Origin: a virus
IMG/VR virus record: IMGVR_UViG_3300013102_000061
Span: 1-28,392 of that record
DNA length: 28,392 nt
Direction: 5' to 3' (one strand)
Shown here: in pieces, positions 8,444 to 16,050 of the stretch
How the letters are laid out: every line of letters starts with the position of its first letter
Numbering within the stretch: the stretch's first letter is position 1
The notes under the pieces: generated by a model
What the model saw: only the letters and a program-made list of their open reading frames with translations
What the model was told of the DNA's origin: nothing
Databases searched by the model: none
Position numbers and translations under genes: made by a program

Positions 8444-8656
8444 ATGGCTGACACCGATAGCTCGCAGACTGCAACTGCTGCAACTACCGCAGCGGCGACG
8501 ACCACTGCCGCAAAAAATGAAACGCTGGGATATATTCTCGTCGTTCGCATCGCCTTTGCTGATTATCAGATTGGCGAAGAAATCACAGATGTCGCCACCA
8601 TCAAAGAAATTCTTGGTGGTGATCAGGCTGTCTATGTGATTAAACGCGCCGCGTAA
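8444..8656 (+). CDS. Small protein, 70 aa, unknown function
   Basis: The gene begins 2 bases after the previous stop (TAACCATG). The first 25 residues are a low-complexity Ala/Thr tract (ATAATTAAATTTAA), followed by a compact C-terminal domain with GYILVVRIAFADYQIGEEITD and KEILGGDQAVYVIKR. Small proteins of the latter type are frequent before the sheath gene in myophages. The function is unknown. A terminator-like hairpin follows the stop. Confidence 0.65.
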   Translation: MADTDSSQTATAATTAAATTTAAKNETLGYILVVRIAFADYQIGEEITDVATIKEILGGDQAVYVIKRAA

Positions 8657-8676
8657 TTCACCTCAGTCTCAACCAG

Positions 8677-8701
8677 ACCCGCCTTAATGGCGGGTTTTTT
8701 A
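8677..8701 (+). terminator. Terminator-like hairpin upstream of sheath gene
   Basis: A perfect 7-bp stem ACCCGCC / GGCGGGT with a TTAAT loop and six T. It lies inside the late operon, 13 bases before the sheath start, and would need read-through or antitermination. Confidence 0.75.
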
Positions 8702-8713
8702 TTGGAGAAGAAC

Positions 8714-10270
8714 ATGCCGGTTTATCAAGCAGGCAGTCTGAACACCTCTGCGCTCACAGCACCTGATTTGTATGTGCAGGTGATTGCGCCGAAAACCCGC
8801 TATATCAATGGCGTGGCAACTGATGGACTTGGCCTTGTCGGTATTGGCAGCTGGGGACCGGTAAACAGCGCATTCCTGATTGGTTCCGACACCGATCAGG
8901 CGCTTTATCTGGGTTCACCTCAGGTGCGCAAATACGACCTGACTACTGCCGTAGCTATTTCGCTGCAACTTGGAGCATCTAATCTGCACTGTGTGCGCGT
9001 CACTGACGGTACAGACGTAGCTGCGAGTGTCGCACTCAAAGATGTTGCAAGCACACCAGCCACAGGCCTGACCCTCACAGCGATTTACACCGGCACGCGC
9101 GGCAACACGCTGCAGGCAGCAATCACTGCCGGTACGGCGGTTAACTCGTACAAATTGACGATTAACTTGCCGGGCCAGAGCGCTGAGATTTTCGATAACA
9201 TCACCGGCACGGGCCTTGCCCTCTGGCAGAATATCGTCAGCGCGGTAAACAACGGACAGACAAGCGTTCGCGGGGCCAGTCAACTGGCTGTTGCTAACGT
9301 GGGCGCCAGCACCGCACTGCCTGATGTGACCAAAACCTATACTATGGCAGGCGGCACCGATGGCGTGACAACCATCACTGATTCGACACTGCTCGGCACT
9401 GATGGCACCAGCACCACCCGTAAAGGGATGTATGCGCTGCGGGGCACCAATTCGCAAGTGATGAACCTTGTCGATCTGACAGACAGCAGCGCGTGGCCGA
9501 CTATAGCAACTTTCGCAACTGCTGAAGGTTCGTTTGCAATCAGTCAGGGCGCATCCGGCACCACATACTCAGCTCTGAGCACGCTGCTGAATAACGCCGG
9601 TATAGATGACTGGCATTTCAAAGCGATTGTGGGCGACTGGCCTTACTGGAAAGACACTGTCAACGGTGTGAATCGTATGATCGCTCCGGCAACGTTCGAA
9701 GCGGCCAATATTGCCGCCCGGTCACCGCATATCTCTACCCTGAACAAGCGCATCAGCAACATCATTGCTACTCAGCGCCAGTTAGCAAATCAGCCTTACT
9801 CGATCTCCGAAATCGGCGCTATCAACTCGGCACGATTGGACGTGATTACTAATCCATGTCCGGGCGGCAATTACTTCGGTATGCGTTCTGGACGAAACTC
9901 CAGTTCGGTGCAGAGTCAGAATGACGATACCTACACCCGCATGACCAACTACCTGTCACTGACCATTGCTGCGAGCTTCGGTGACGTAGTGGGCCAGAAC
10001 CATACCACTGAACTTCGACGCGAGACGAAGAGCACCATTGAGTCCTTCCTCTCAAACCTTGAACTACAGGGCATGATTGGCGATCCGAATGGCGGCGCGG
10101 CGTTCTCGGTGAAGATTGATGCATCGAACAACCCCGACTCACAGGTTGCGCTTGGCTACATGGTAGCTGACGTTCAGGTCAAATATCTGAACGTAGTGCG
10201 CTACTTCCTGGTGAATCTGGAAGGCGGCGGCAGCGTAACGGTCGCGGTATCTAATAACGCTTCAAGTTAA
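8714..10270 (+). CDS. Contractile tail sheath protein
   Basis: The 518-aa sheath subunit forms the outer contractile cylinder around the tail tube. Phage_tail_sheath features are: N-terminal YQAGSLNTSALTAPDLYVQV, an early GLVGIGSWGPVN turn, a middle beta domain with TAIYTGTRGNTLQAAI, and a C-terminal domain including GMIGDPNGGAAFSVKIDASNNPDS and a final KYLNVVRYFLVNLEGGGSVTV arm that links neighbouring subunits. I chose ATG 8714 because GGAGAAG lies 5 bases upstream; the frame also has an ATG at 8687, but that is inside the terminator loop and unlikely. This gene shows that the phage is a myovirus. Confidence 0.92.
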   Translation: MPVYQAGSLNTSALTAPDLYVQVIAPKTRYINGVATDGLGLVGIGSWGPVNSAFLIGSDTDQALYLGSPQVRKYDLTTAVAISLQLGASNLHCVRVTDGTDVAASVALKDVASTPATGLTLTAIYTGTRGNTLQAAITAGTAVNSYKLTINLPGQSAEIFDNITGTGLALWQNIVSAVNNGQTSVRGASQLAVANVGASTALPDVTKTYTMAGGTDGVTTITDSTLLGTDGTSTTRKGMYALRGTNSQVMNLVDLTDSSAWPTIATFATAEGSFAISQGASGTTYSALSTLLNNAGIDDWHFKAIVGDWPYWKDTVNGVNRMIAPATFEAANIAARSPHISTLNKRISNIIATQRQLANQPYSISEIGAINSARLDVITNPCPGGNYFGMRSGRNSSSVQSQNDDTYTRMTNYLSLTIAASFGDVVGQNHTTELRRETKSTIESFLSNLELQGMIGDPNGGAAFSVKIDASNNPDSQVALGYMVADVQVKYLNVVRYFLVNLEGGGSVTVAVSNNASS

Positions 10271-10277
10271 ACATAAC

Positions 10278-10298
10278 GGCCCTGTGTAAATCAGGGCC
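10278..10298 (+). other. Hairpin between sheath and tube genes
   Basis: A perfect 7-bp stem GGCCCTG / CAGGGCC with a 7-base loop and no T tract. It resembles the hairpin after the coat gene and may stabilise or process the late mRNA. Confidence 0.5.
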
Positions 10299-10315
10299 TA
10301 TTCTGGAGTAATAAA

Positions 10316-10747
10316 ATGCCTCAATTAGGGTACAGCTTAGGGCGCGATATTGCCGTGGATATCACCACGCCAGCCGGTAAATTGCGCCTGCCTAAAGTTA
10401 CAAAATTCACCTCCAAGCCCAACATCTCCACCAATAAAATCACAGCTCTTAATGGGGTCACTGATACCCTCCAAAGCCCCACAGGTTGGGAAGGGACCTT
10501 TGACTCCGAGCGAATGGATTCCACGCTTGACGATTTCTGGGCGCATTGGGAAGAAAACTATTTTAACGGCGTCGATCAACAGGCTGGTTCAATTACCGAA
10601 ACCATTACCGAGCCAAATGGTTCTGTGAGCGTTTACCGTTATGAGACTGTCTCCTTCCACCTGACTAACCCAGGTGATAAAGAAGGTGACAAAACTATCA
10701 AGCAGTCACTGGCATTCACTGCCAATCGCCGCAAAAAAGTGAACTAA
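10316..10747 (+). CDS. Tail tube protein
   Basis: A 143-aa protein directly after the sheath gene, the standard place of the inner tube subunit. It is beta-rich, with the tube-like pattern of paired strands (AVDITTPAGKLRLPKVTKF; NKITALNGVTDTLQSPTGWEGTF; GSVSVYRYETVSFHLTNPG; IKQSLAFTANRRKKVN). The last strand with a basic end is common to tube proteins that stack into hexameric rings. TGGAGTAATAAA precedes the ATG. The length is normal for myophage tubes. It is followed closely by the tail assembly chaperone gene. Confidence 0.8.
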   Translation: MPQLGYSLGRDIAVDITTPAGKLRLPKVTKFTSKPNISTNKITALNGVTDTLQSPTGWEGTFDSERMDSTLDDFWAHWEENYFNGVDQQAGSITETITEPNGSVSVYRYETVSFHLTNPGDKEGDKTIKQSLAFTANRRKKVN

Positions 10748-10756
10748 GGATAAAAA

Positions 10757-11128
10757 ATGGCAAAGGTAACAGTGCACGAAAATGACCAGCCGACAGCGGC
10801 GGTGGCAGAAGTAAAATCTAATCAGGTGAAAGACGCCAAAGGCCGTCTCATCAGCATGCGCGAGCTGGACCCGGTTCAGGAGTCCCGCCTGACCGTGGCA
10901 GTCGGCCCGGAAATGGCAATGAACGTGATGTATATGAACTTGTATGCTTTCCCGGTTGCTGCCGTAGCGGAAATTGATGGTGATGATTATCCGGTTCCGC
11001 AGAACCCTAAGCAGGTCGAAACCATGCTGGCCATCCTCGGTAAGCATGGACTTAAGGCTGCATCATCCTGGTTGCGCGAAAAGTCTAAAGAAGATGATGA
11101 GGCAACGGAAGCCGCAGCAAAAAACTAG
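10757..11128 (+). CDS. Tail assembly chaperone, short (unshifted) product
   Basis: A 123-aa protein in the slot between tube and tape measure genes where tail phages encode the G-like chaperone that coats the tape measure before tube polymerisation. It is helical, with a charged C-terminus (EKSKEDDEATEAAAKN). It ends at a TAG placed immediately after the slippery heptamer A-AAA-AAC (11119-11125), so this is the product of ribosomes that do not shift. In related systems (lambda G/GT, P2 E/E-E') both forms are needed in a fixed ratio. Confidence 0.85.
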   Translation: MAKVTVHENDQPTAAVAEVKSNQVKDAKGRLISMRELDPVQESRLTVAVGPEMAMNVMYMNLYAFPVAAVAEIDGDDYPVPQNPKQVETMLAILGKHGLKAASSWLREKSKEDDEATEAAAKN

Positions 11129-11310
11129 CGCAGAACCCCGAATTTGTTAACCAGTGCTGGCTGATGAAATCCGGGGTTCCTTTCAGCGTGATTTTCTCCG
11201 GCCTCAGCGAACTATTACCACATGAGCGAATCGCAATGGGTGTAGTTATGCGGGAGTTTGAGGGCGGTCGTTACAACTGGAATACAGGTAAATGGGAGGA
11301 GGCTAGCTGA
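10757..11310 (+). CDS. Tail assembly chaperone, -1 frameshift fusion product
   Basis: Reading A-AAA-AAC at 11119-11125 and slipping back one base gives join(10757..11125, 11125..11310), a 184-aa protein. The 61-codon extension has no start codon of its own. It reads LAQNPEFVNQCW, then GVPFSVIFSGLSELLPHE, and ends with GRYNWNTGKWEEAS, a coherent, aromatic-rich domain like the T part of GT proteins. A stem GAACCCCG / CGGGGTTC (11133-11140 with 11172-11179) begins 7 bases after the heptamer, an optimal distance for a stimulator, and a nested CCAG / CTGG hairpin lies in its loop. The extension stop overlaps the next ATG. The fusion T domain is thought to bind tube protein while the G part binds the tape measure. 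Confidence 0.9.
11119..11179 (+). promoter_or_regulatory. Programmed -1 ribosomal frameshift signal
   Basis: The heptamer A-AAA-AAC (11119-11125) in the correct zero-frame phasing is followed directly by a zero-frame TAG. After a 7-base spacer comes an 8-bp stem (11133-11140 / 11172-11179) enclosing a smaller 4-bp hairpin at 11151-11160. Confidence 0.88.
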
Positions 11311-11747
11311 TGGACCTTGATATGTTAGCGCGGGAGATGTCGTTCGCCTCCGCCAAAATTGCTGCTGAGATTGAGGTTGGTTTCCGCGTCATCGTGAAAG
11401 AGATAGAGGAAACGGCGCGAGAAGAGATTGGTGAGTATCAGCCGGCAGTCGGCCCGTTTAATGCCTGGTCACCTCTTGAGGAGGCAACCAAAACAGCACG
11501 CATGCGCTCTGGTTACTCTGCTGACGAACCACTACTACGCTCTGGCGGACTGAGGGATACCATAGAGAGTGAGGTTGTTGGACTGACCGCAATTGTTGGC
11601 ACGAAAAGCGAAATTGGTCTCTGGCAGGAAGTTGGAACAGATCGCGTTCCGCCGCGACCCTTCATCGGACCTGCTTATGTGCGTAAAGTTGACCCGTTAA
11701 TGGAGTCGATTGGACTGGCTATTTCAAAGGGATTCAAGGCTTACTAA
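11310..11747 (+). CDS. Tail completion / virion morphogenesis protein (HK97 gp10 / Mu gpG-like)
   Basis: The 145-aa product has the hallmark order of this family: an N-terminal helix, a central ADEPLLRSGGLRDTI motif, and a C-terminal EVGTDRVPPRPFIGPAY motif. Members of this family complete the tail end that joins the head. The gene overlaps the end of the frameshifted chaperone (TGATG). Finding it after the chaperone and before the tape measure is less usual than next to the neck genes, but is seen in some myophages. No ribosome-binding site problem is seen: GGGAGGAGGC lies upstream. Confidence 0.8.
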   Translation: MDLDMLAREMSFASAKIAAEIEVGFRVIVKEIEETAREEIGEYQPAVGPFNAWSPLEEATKTARMRSGYSADEPLLRSGGLRDTIESEVVGLTAIVGTKSEIGLWQEVGTDRVPPRPFIGPAYVRKVDPLMESIGLAISKGFKAY

Positions 11748-11972
11748 GTCATAGCCTTCTAATTAAGTTGCTTTTATTTATATTTTATGTAAAGTATTAG
11801 GTATGTCACGTAACAGACAACCATATTTTGCATCGCGGCGAGTTCGAATCTCCACGTATTGGCATCCTTAGACCCTACGTTAACTGTTTTGGCAGGTTAC
11901 TCTGCCTATAAATTGATAAAAAGTTATATTAAATCGAAAAAAACAAAACGTCTGGAAAATAAGGAGTTCTCT

Positions 11973-12089
11973 ATGAATGAAAGCACAAATAACTCACATA
12001 GCAATTTGTTTGAAACCACTATTTACAACGCATCTTGTGGGGTTCTAGGGAATGTCATTTACGAATTTGGAAAAGCGATGCCTGCTTAA
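11973..12089 (+). CDS. Small ORF, 38 aa, unknown
   Basis: ATG 11973 has an excellent Shine-Dalgarno (AAGGAG, 11961-11966) 6 bases upstream and the stop is followed at once by a terminator, so translation is plausible. The peptide (MNESTNNSHSNLFETTIYN... ending GKAMPA) has a polar start and a more hydrophobic C-terminus. The frame is open further upstream to a TTG at 11859, giving 76 aa with a basic hydrophobic N-terminal part (LAGYSAYKLIKSYIKSKKTK), but that start has no ribosome-binding site. No homologue recognised. Confidence 0.4.
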   Translation: MNESTNNSHSNLFETTIYNASCGVLGNVIYEFGKAMPA

Positions 12090-12092
12090 ATT

Positions 12093-12118
12093 AAACCCAC
12101 CGATTGGTGGGTTTTTTA
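12093..12118 (+). terminator. Rho-independent terminator
   Basis: Perfect 9-bp stem AAACCCACC / GGTGGGTTT with a GATT loop and a T run. It closes the small moron ORF. Confidence 0.85.
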
Positions 12119-12183
12119 TTTTGCATTAACTTGCGCCCTCTGCGTGCTAGTCTTTTCCAATCACACATGATGAAAGGAATTAG

Positions 12184-12534
12184 ATGAAAAGCTTGATGTT
12201 AGCGATTATGGTAGCGTTAGCTCTGCCGGCATCGGCCGCTCAAATGTTTAAATGCAGCCTCACTCACAACCTCGATAATGGTGATGGCGATCTTTCAGTA
12301 GAGATTCTCAGCCGTGATGCAGCAGTGTTGGATACCGGCACTACATTCACCTTCTCAACTGATGGCAAAAATAAGATCACTAGCCCTGAGCTACATTCAG
12401 TGAAGTCGGAAGATGGTGAGACAGTATTGGCCGCAAAACATAACAATCTTTTGTTCGTGAAGCTGAAAAACTCTTATGTTCTACGGAATGATAAAGAGGG
12501 GTATGTCTTTGGCGAATGCGTTCCGGACAAATAG
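12184..12534 (+). CDS. Secreted moron protein with signal peptide, unknown function
   Basis: The 116-aa product begins with a clear Sec signal: MKSL, a hydrophobic core LMLAIMVALAL, and a cleavage site PASAA before QMFKC, giving a mature protein of about 97 aa exported to the periplasm. The mature part is beta-rich and has two cysteines (in MFKCSLTH and GECVPDK), suggesting one disulfide. AAAGGA lies 7 bases before the ATG. The gene is bracketed by two terminators, typical of a moron expressed from its own promoter in the lysogen. A role in the cell envelope, such as superinfection exclusion or conversion, is possible but not shown. No family recognised. Confidence 0.75.
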   Translation: MKSLMLAIMVALALPASAAQMFKCSLTHNLDNGDGDLSVEILSRDAAVLDTGTTFTFSTDGKNKITSPELHSVKSEDGETVLAAKHNNLLFVKLKNSYVLRNDKEGYVFGECVPDK

Positions 12535-12551
12535 AAAAAACCAATTATTAT

Positions 12552-12575
12552 ACCCAGCTCAGGCTGGGTTTTTTT
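12552..12575 (+). terminator. Rho-independent terminator
   Basis: Stem ACCCAGC / GCTGGGT, TCAG loop and a run of seven T, just after the secreted moron gene and 22 bases before the tape measure start. Confidence 0.87.
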
Positions 12576-12597
12576 ATGTCCGTAAAACGAGGTTTCT

Positions 12598-15048
12598 ATG
12601 GATGTTCAGGCTTATCGCGTAGCCGTGCGACTCGCGCTTGATGACCAGATTACGCGCAATATGATGCAGGTTAGCCGTGACGCTATCGAACTGAATAAGA
12701 AGTTCGTTGAGATGGCAAAACACATCAAAGCAGTGACCAGCGCGACAAAGGAAGCTACTACTGCCATTCGTTCAATGAATCGTGCTCTAAGCGATCAATT
12801 TTCAGGCGCGTCGAGAGGTGCCCGCGAATATGCATCGGCGATGAGTAACGCTGCTAATAGCGCTCGAGAAGCGGCTGGTTCTGCTTCCCGCTTTAACCAG
12901 ACATCGTCAAGCAGTGCACTGCCATTCCTTGCGGGCGGATTGATTTCCAATGCCGGGAGAAGTGGTCAGTATATTCCCAGAGAAAATGGCTATGGTAACG
13001 CGGGGCTCATTGGCGGGAGGGTTTTTGACGGTGAGCTTGCAAGAAGAGCGCTGCCGCCAGTTCAGCCGCTAGGAATAGGCTATAACGGTAATGGTTTAGC
13101 TGCGGCTGGCGTACTTGCTTCTGGCGGCGGACGTGGTGGTTATGGTAATGCGGGCGGAATGCTGGCATTACCTTCTCCATCAGGCGGCGGAGCTGGCTGG
13201 AAAAATGGAGTTCCGCCTGGCGGCTGGGGTGGTGGTGGCTCTGGAGATGGTGGCGGCGGCGGCCGTGGTGGAAGTGGGGGCGGACCTGGCAGAAGCTCAC
13301 ACTCAGATGGCACGACTAATCTGGCAACAGGCTATTTAGGCTTTAAGCTGCTGGATGGATTCGTTGATGAGGCCGCCAAATATCAGACCATGACTGAGAA
13401 ATTTAATCAGTATGGGATGGGCGAGGCGGCTCGAAAGGATGCGGAGAGTTTCGCACAGACCACCAAAGTCCTTGGTACATCAACCACTGATATGCTGAAG
13501 TATTTCACTGAAGCGCAGGGTGTTTTTCGTGAATCTGGCGCTGCAACTCTCGATGAGCAGTTACGGGCAGCAAAAATGGCGGCTCCGGTTCTGGCTCGCA
13601 TTAACTTTGCATCTCAGGGGCTTGATGAGCACTCGAAGGAGATGACGACAGCGAAGCAAATGGACATGCTTCGCTTTGTGGAGACGGCAGGTGGTCTGAA
13701 AAGCCCGCAACGCTTCAATGAGTTGATGGATGCAGGTTTTAAGGCGATCCAGTCATCAGGCGGTAACGTCGACTTTACCCAATATCGTCAGTTTATGGCT
13801 AAAGCAGGCACGTCAGCCTTTAATCTGAGTAACAAGGCGCTGTTTGCGGAGCTTGAGCCTATCATAGGCGAGCTGAAAGGTAGCTCGGCAGGTGATGCTC
13901 TCATGACGTCCTACAACCGGCTAAACGGTATCATTAAGCTGCCAAATCAGGTCACTCACGATTTAATGAAGATGGGCGTATGGGACGCCAGCAAGATTGA
14001 GCTTAATAAAATGGGTGGCGTTAAGCGATTCCTTGGTAATCCTTTGATCAACTCGCAGTTGTTCAGCCAGTCCCCGGTTGATTACTACGAGAAAATGATT
14101 CTTCCGATCTACCGCAAGAACAATTACACCGAAGATCAAATACAGCGCGAGAACGCTCTTATTTTTGGCCGTACCGGTGGCAAAATGTTCAACCTCATAG
14201 ATAAGCAGCTGGCAACCATTCATCATTCTGTTGAGTCATATGGAATGGCGCGCGGTCTGAATGATGCCTACGGCGCAGTGGGCGGTACTTATAACGGTAA
14301 GGTTGTGGACTTCCAGAAGAAGTGGGAAAACCTGCAGCTGGTTATGGGCAAAGATGGAGGGTTGCTGGATACCTTCACCAAAGGCTTGGATGGCCTGACC
14401 ACTGTAATGCAGCGGATGACTGAAATTGCACATAAGCATCCTGAGTTGGCGAAGTTTGTCGCACAGGCCGCACTGGCAGTCACTGGCCTTGCTGCGGTTA
14501 GTGGTGGTTTCTGGATCGTCAAACATGCAGCCGGCGCATTGATATCTCCGCTTAAACTTGCTAGCTGGGGTATCGACCTGCTGATAGGTCGCTCTGCAAC
14601 AACCGGACTTACTGGACTTTCCACTGCTCTTGGTGGGCTTCCAGCGCTTATTACGGCTGTGATCGCTGCTGCACTTTACCCAACAAGCACCGCTTCTCAG
14701 ACTCAGGAAAACGCTGAGATTATGAGATTGGGCCGTCAGAATTCTGAGGATAGCGGCGTTACTTACAAGCCGTGGTCACCAACTCAGGCGGATTTTGATA
14801 AGCAACGTGCCAGCGAGCAATCCTACCGCAAAACAGGAAAGTATCCTGCTATCCCTCCAGTCAGTGGCAACAATGCTAATCAGCCAGTAAATCTGATGAT
14901 GACGCATGAGGGCCGTCAGGTGTTGGTGGCAACTGTGGTTAGCGGCATGAGCAAACAGGCCACTAAAGCCCCTGCATCTACCAGCGCCTACGACTCATCA
15001 ATGCTGATGGTCTATCCGGGTCAGGTAAGCAAAGCCTCAACTCAATAA
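12598..15048 (+). CDS. Tail tape measure protein
   Basis: The longest gene of the tail module and in the right place. It sets tail length and is ejected ahead of DNA. The 816-aa protein has a helical N-terminus with heptad-like spacing (residues 10-100), a remarkable Gly-rich tract (about 171-232, including runs of five Gly), a helical middle, and two hydrophobic stretches (about 619-640 and 679-694) that could cross the inner membrane during DNA entry. It is short for a myophage tape measure, so a short tail is expected. No lysozyme or peptidase motif was seen. ACGAGGTTTCT precedes the ATG. Confidence 0.88.
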   Translation: MDVQAYRVAVRLALDDQITRNMMQVSRDAIELNKKFVEMAKHIKAVTSATKEATTAIRSMNRALSDQFSGASRGAREYASAMSNAANSAREAAGSASRFNQTSSSSALPFLAGGLISNAGRSGQYIPRENGYGNAGLIGGRVFDGELARRALPPVQPLGIGYNGNGLAAAGVLASGGGRGGYGNAGGMLALPSPSGGGAGWKNGVPPGGWGGGGSGDGGGGGRGGSGGGPGRSSHSDGTTNLATGYLGFKLLDGFVDEAAKYQTMTEKFNQYGMGEAARKDAESFAQTTKVLGTSTTDMLKYFTEAQGVFRESGAATLDEQLRAAKMAAPVLARINFASQGLDEHSKEMTTAKQMDMLRFVETAGGLKSPQRFNELMDAGFKAIQSSGGNVDFTQYRQFMAKAGTSAFNLSNKALFAELEPIIGELKGSSAGDALMTSYNRLNGIIKLPNQVTHDLMKMGVWDASKIELNKMGGVKRFLGNPLINSQLFSQSPVDYYEKMILPIYRKNNYTEDQIQRENALIFGRTGGKMFNLIDKQLATIHHSVESYGMARGLNDAYGAVGGTYNGKVVDFQKKWENLQLVMGKDGGLLDTFTKGLDGLTTVMQRMTEIAHKHPELAKFVAQAALAVTGLAAVSGGFWIVKHAAGALISPLKLASWGIDLLIGRSATTGLTGLSTALGGLPALITAVIAAALYPTSTASQTQENAEIMRLGRQNSEDSGVTYKPWSPTQADFDKQRASEQSYRKTGKYPAIPPVSGNNANQPVNLMMTHEGRQVLVATVVSGMSKQATKAPASTSAYDSSMLMVYPGQVSKASTQ

Positions 15049-15058
15049 CGGAGTATCC

Positions 15059-16048
15059 ATGTCTTTCACAAGCGCCCTGAATAACTTCGCGCAGGGGTTA
15101 GATCCGACCGTCGCCCGCCTGGTGCTCGGAGATTTCGAGTTTCTTGATTTCGAAGTCCCTGAGCGCCTTGCGCTGCCCGGTCGGCAAAAGACAGTTCTGC
15201 ATCAGATGGTCGGTGGAAAGCGCGTCATTGACGTTCTGGGCGTCGAGTATGACCCTCTGGCATGGTCAGGTGTCATTACCGGCTCTCAGTCAGGTGAACG
15301 TGTTAAAGCCCTTGAGAGGATGCGCGACGCTGGTGAGAAATTAACCCTGACGCTGGATGATTACAGCTATTCGGTTGTCATCACCGCATTTACGCCAGTG
15401 TATGAGTTCATTTATCGCAGGCCTTACACCATTGAAGTGGCAATAGTCGCGAACAATGCTTCCCCGCTTAAAGTTGATGCGCTGACTGGTGCACTACAGG
15501 GGCTGCTGGACAGTGATATCGGGCAGGCTATGGGCCTGTCTGACATCATTGATGTCTCGACAGTGGCCAGCGCAGTTACCACGGTACAAAGCGCCGTAAA
15601 AGAGGTTACCGACTTCGCCCATGCTACCGTTGAGCAGGTGCAGGCGGTTGTCAGGCCGATTATCGCTGCACAGACCATCGTTCAGCAGCAGTTATCGCAG
15701 CTTGAATCTGCAGCTAGCGACATTACCACTCTCGGTGGGCTGGTACCCGGCAATCCGATATCCACTACAGTGAGTAACTTGCTCAGTCAGGCCGATCAAA
15801 GCACACGTATTCCGGCACTATATAGCCTTCAGAATGTGCTCGGTCGCCTGAATAAAAATGTGAGTTCAGGTCAGACAGCGGATGGCGTGCGAACTGTTAC
15901 TCAGTCTGGAGGCAATCTCTACCAGGTAGCCTCCGACCAGTACGGTGATGCTTCGCTATGGAGCAGCATAGCTTCTGCTAACGATCTGACTGACCCACAA
16001 CTGAGCGGCATCAACACACTGACTATTCCAGCCAACCCGACGAGTTAG
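15059..16048 (+). CDS. Baseplate/tail hub protein with C-terminal LysM-like segment
   Basis: The 329-aa protein follows the tape measure gene. The N-terminal half (about 1-140) resembles the DNA-circularisation/gpN-like group (RQKTVLHQMVGGKRVIDVLG, YDPLAWSGVITG, then EFIYRRPYTIEVAIV). The C-terminal 50 residues (GGNLYQVASDQYGDASLWSSI to INTLTIP) form a LysM-like motif, as in small T4 gp53-type baseplate proteins. A long Ala/Val helical stretch links them. It likely attaches the tape measure and hub to the baseplate. Family assignment is moderate; the structural role is well supported by context. Confidence 0.72.
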   Translation: MSFTSALNNFAQGLDPTVARLVLGDFEFLDFEVPERLALPGRQKTVLHQMVGGKRVIDVLGVEYDPLAWSGVITGSQSGERVKALERMRDAGEKLTLTLDDYSYSVVITAFTPVYEFIYRRPYTIEVAIVANNASPLKVDALTGALQGLLDSDIGQAMGLSDIIDVSTVASAVTTVQSAVKEVTDFAHATVEQVQAVVRPIIAAQTIVQQQLSQLESAASDITTLGGLVPGNPISTTVSNLLSQADQSTRIPALYSLQNVLGRLNKNVSSGQTADGVRTVTQSGGNLYQVASDQYGDASLWSSIASANDLTDPQLSGINTLTIPANPTS

Positions 16049-16050
16049 CC

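Larger units (their letters stand above)
11748..12183. other. AT-rich moron insertion region between tail completion and tape measure genes
   Basis: The base composition drops compared with the flanking tail genes (long A/T runs at 11760-11830 and 11915-11960). It holds one small ORF candidate (11973-12089) and a terminator (12093-12118), and leads into a secreted-protein gene. No promoter could be identified with confidence. A short piece at 11836-11855 looks like a tRNA T-loop but does not form a tRNA. Confidence 0.6.

Noticed and set aside
8687-8713. Upstream ATG for the sheath gene
   Set aside because: It lies inside the terminator loop and has no ribosome-binding site; ATG 8714 has GGAGAAG at good distance and gives the normal N-terminus.
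8915-9457. 180-codon ORF antisense to the sheath gene
   Set aside because: Composition unlike a real protein (Arg/Cys/Ala-rich, no domain) and fully inside the sheath gene.
11836-11855. tRNA-like T-arm (GTTCGAATC)
   Set aside because: Only three of five stem pairs form and no matching acceptor, D-arm or anticodon arm is found upstream.
13007-13339. ORFs in other frames over the Gly-rich part of the tape measure
   Set aside because: They arise from repetitive GGN codons read in other frames and have low-complexity, domain-less products.
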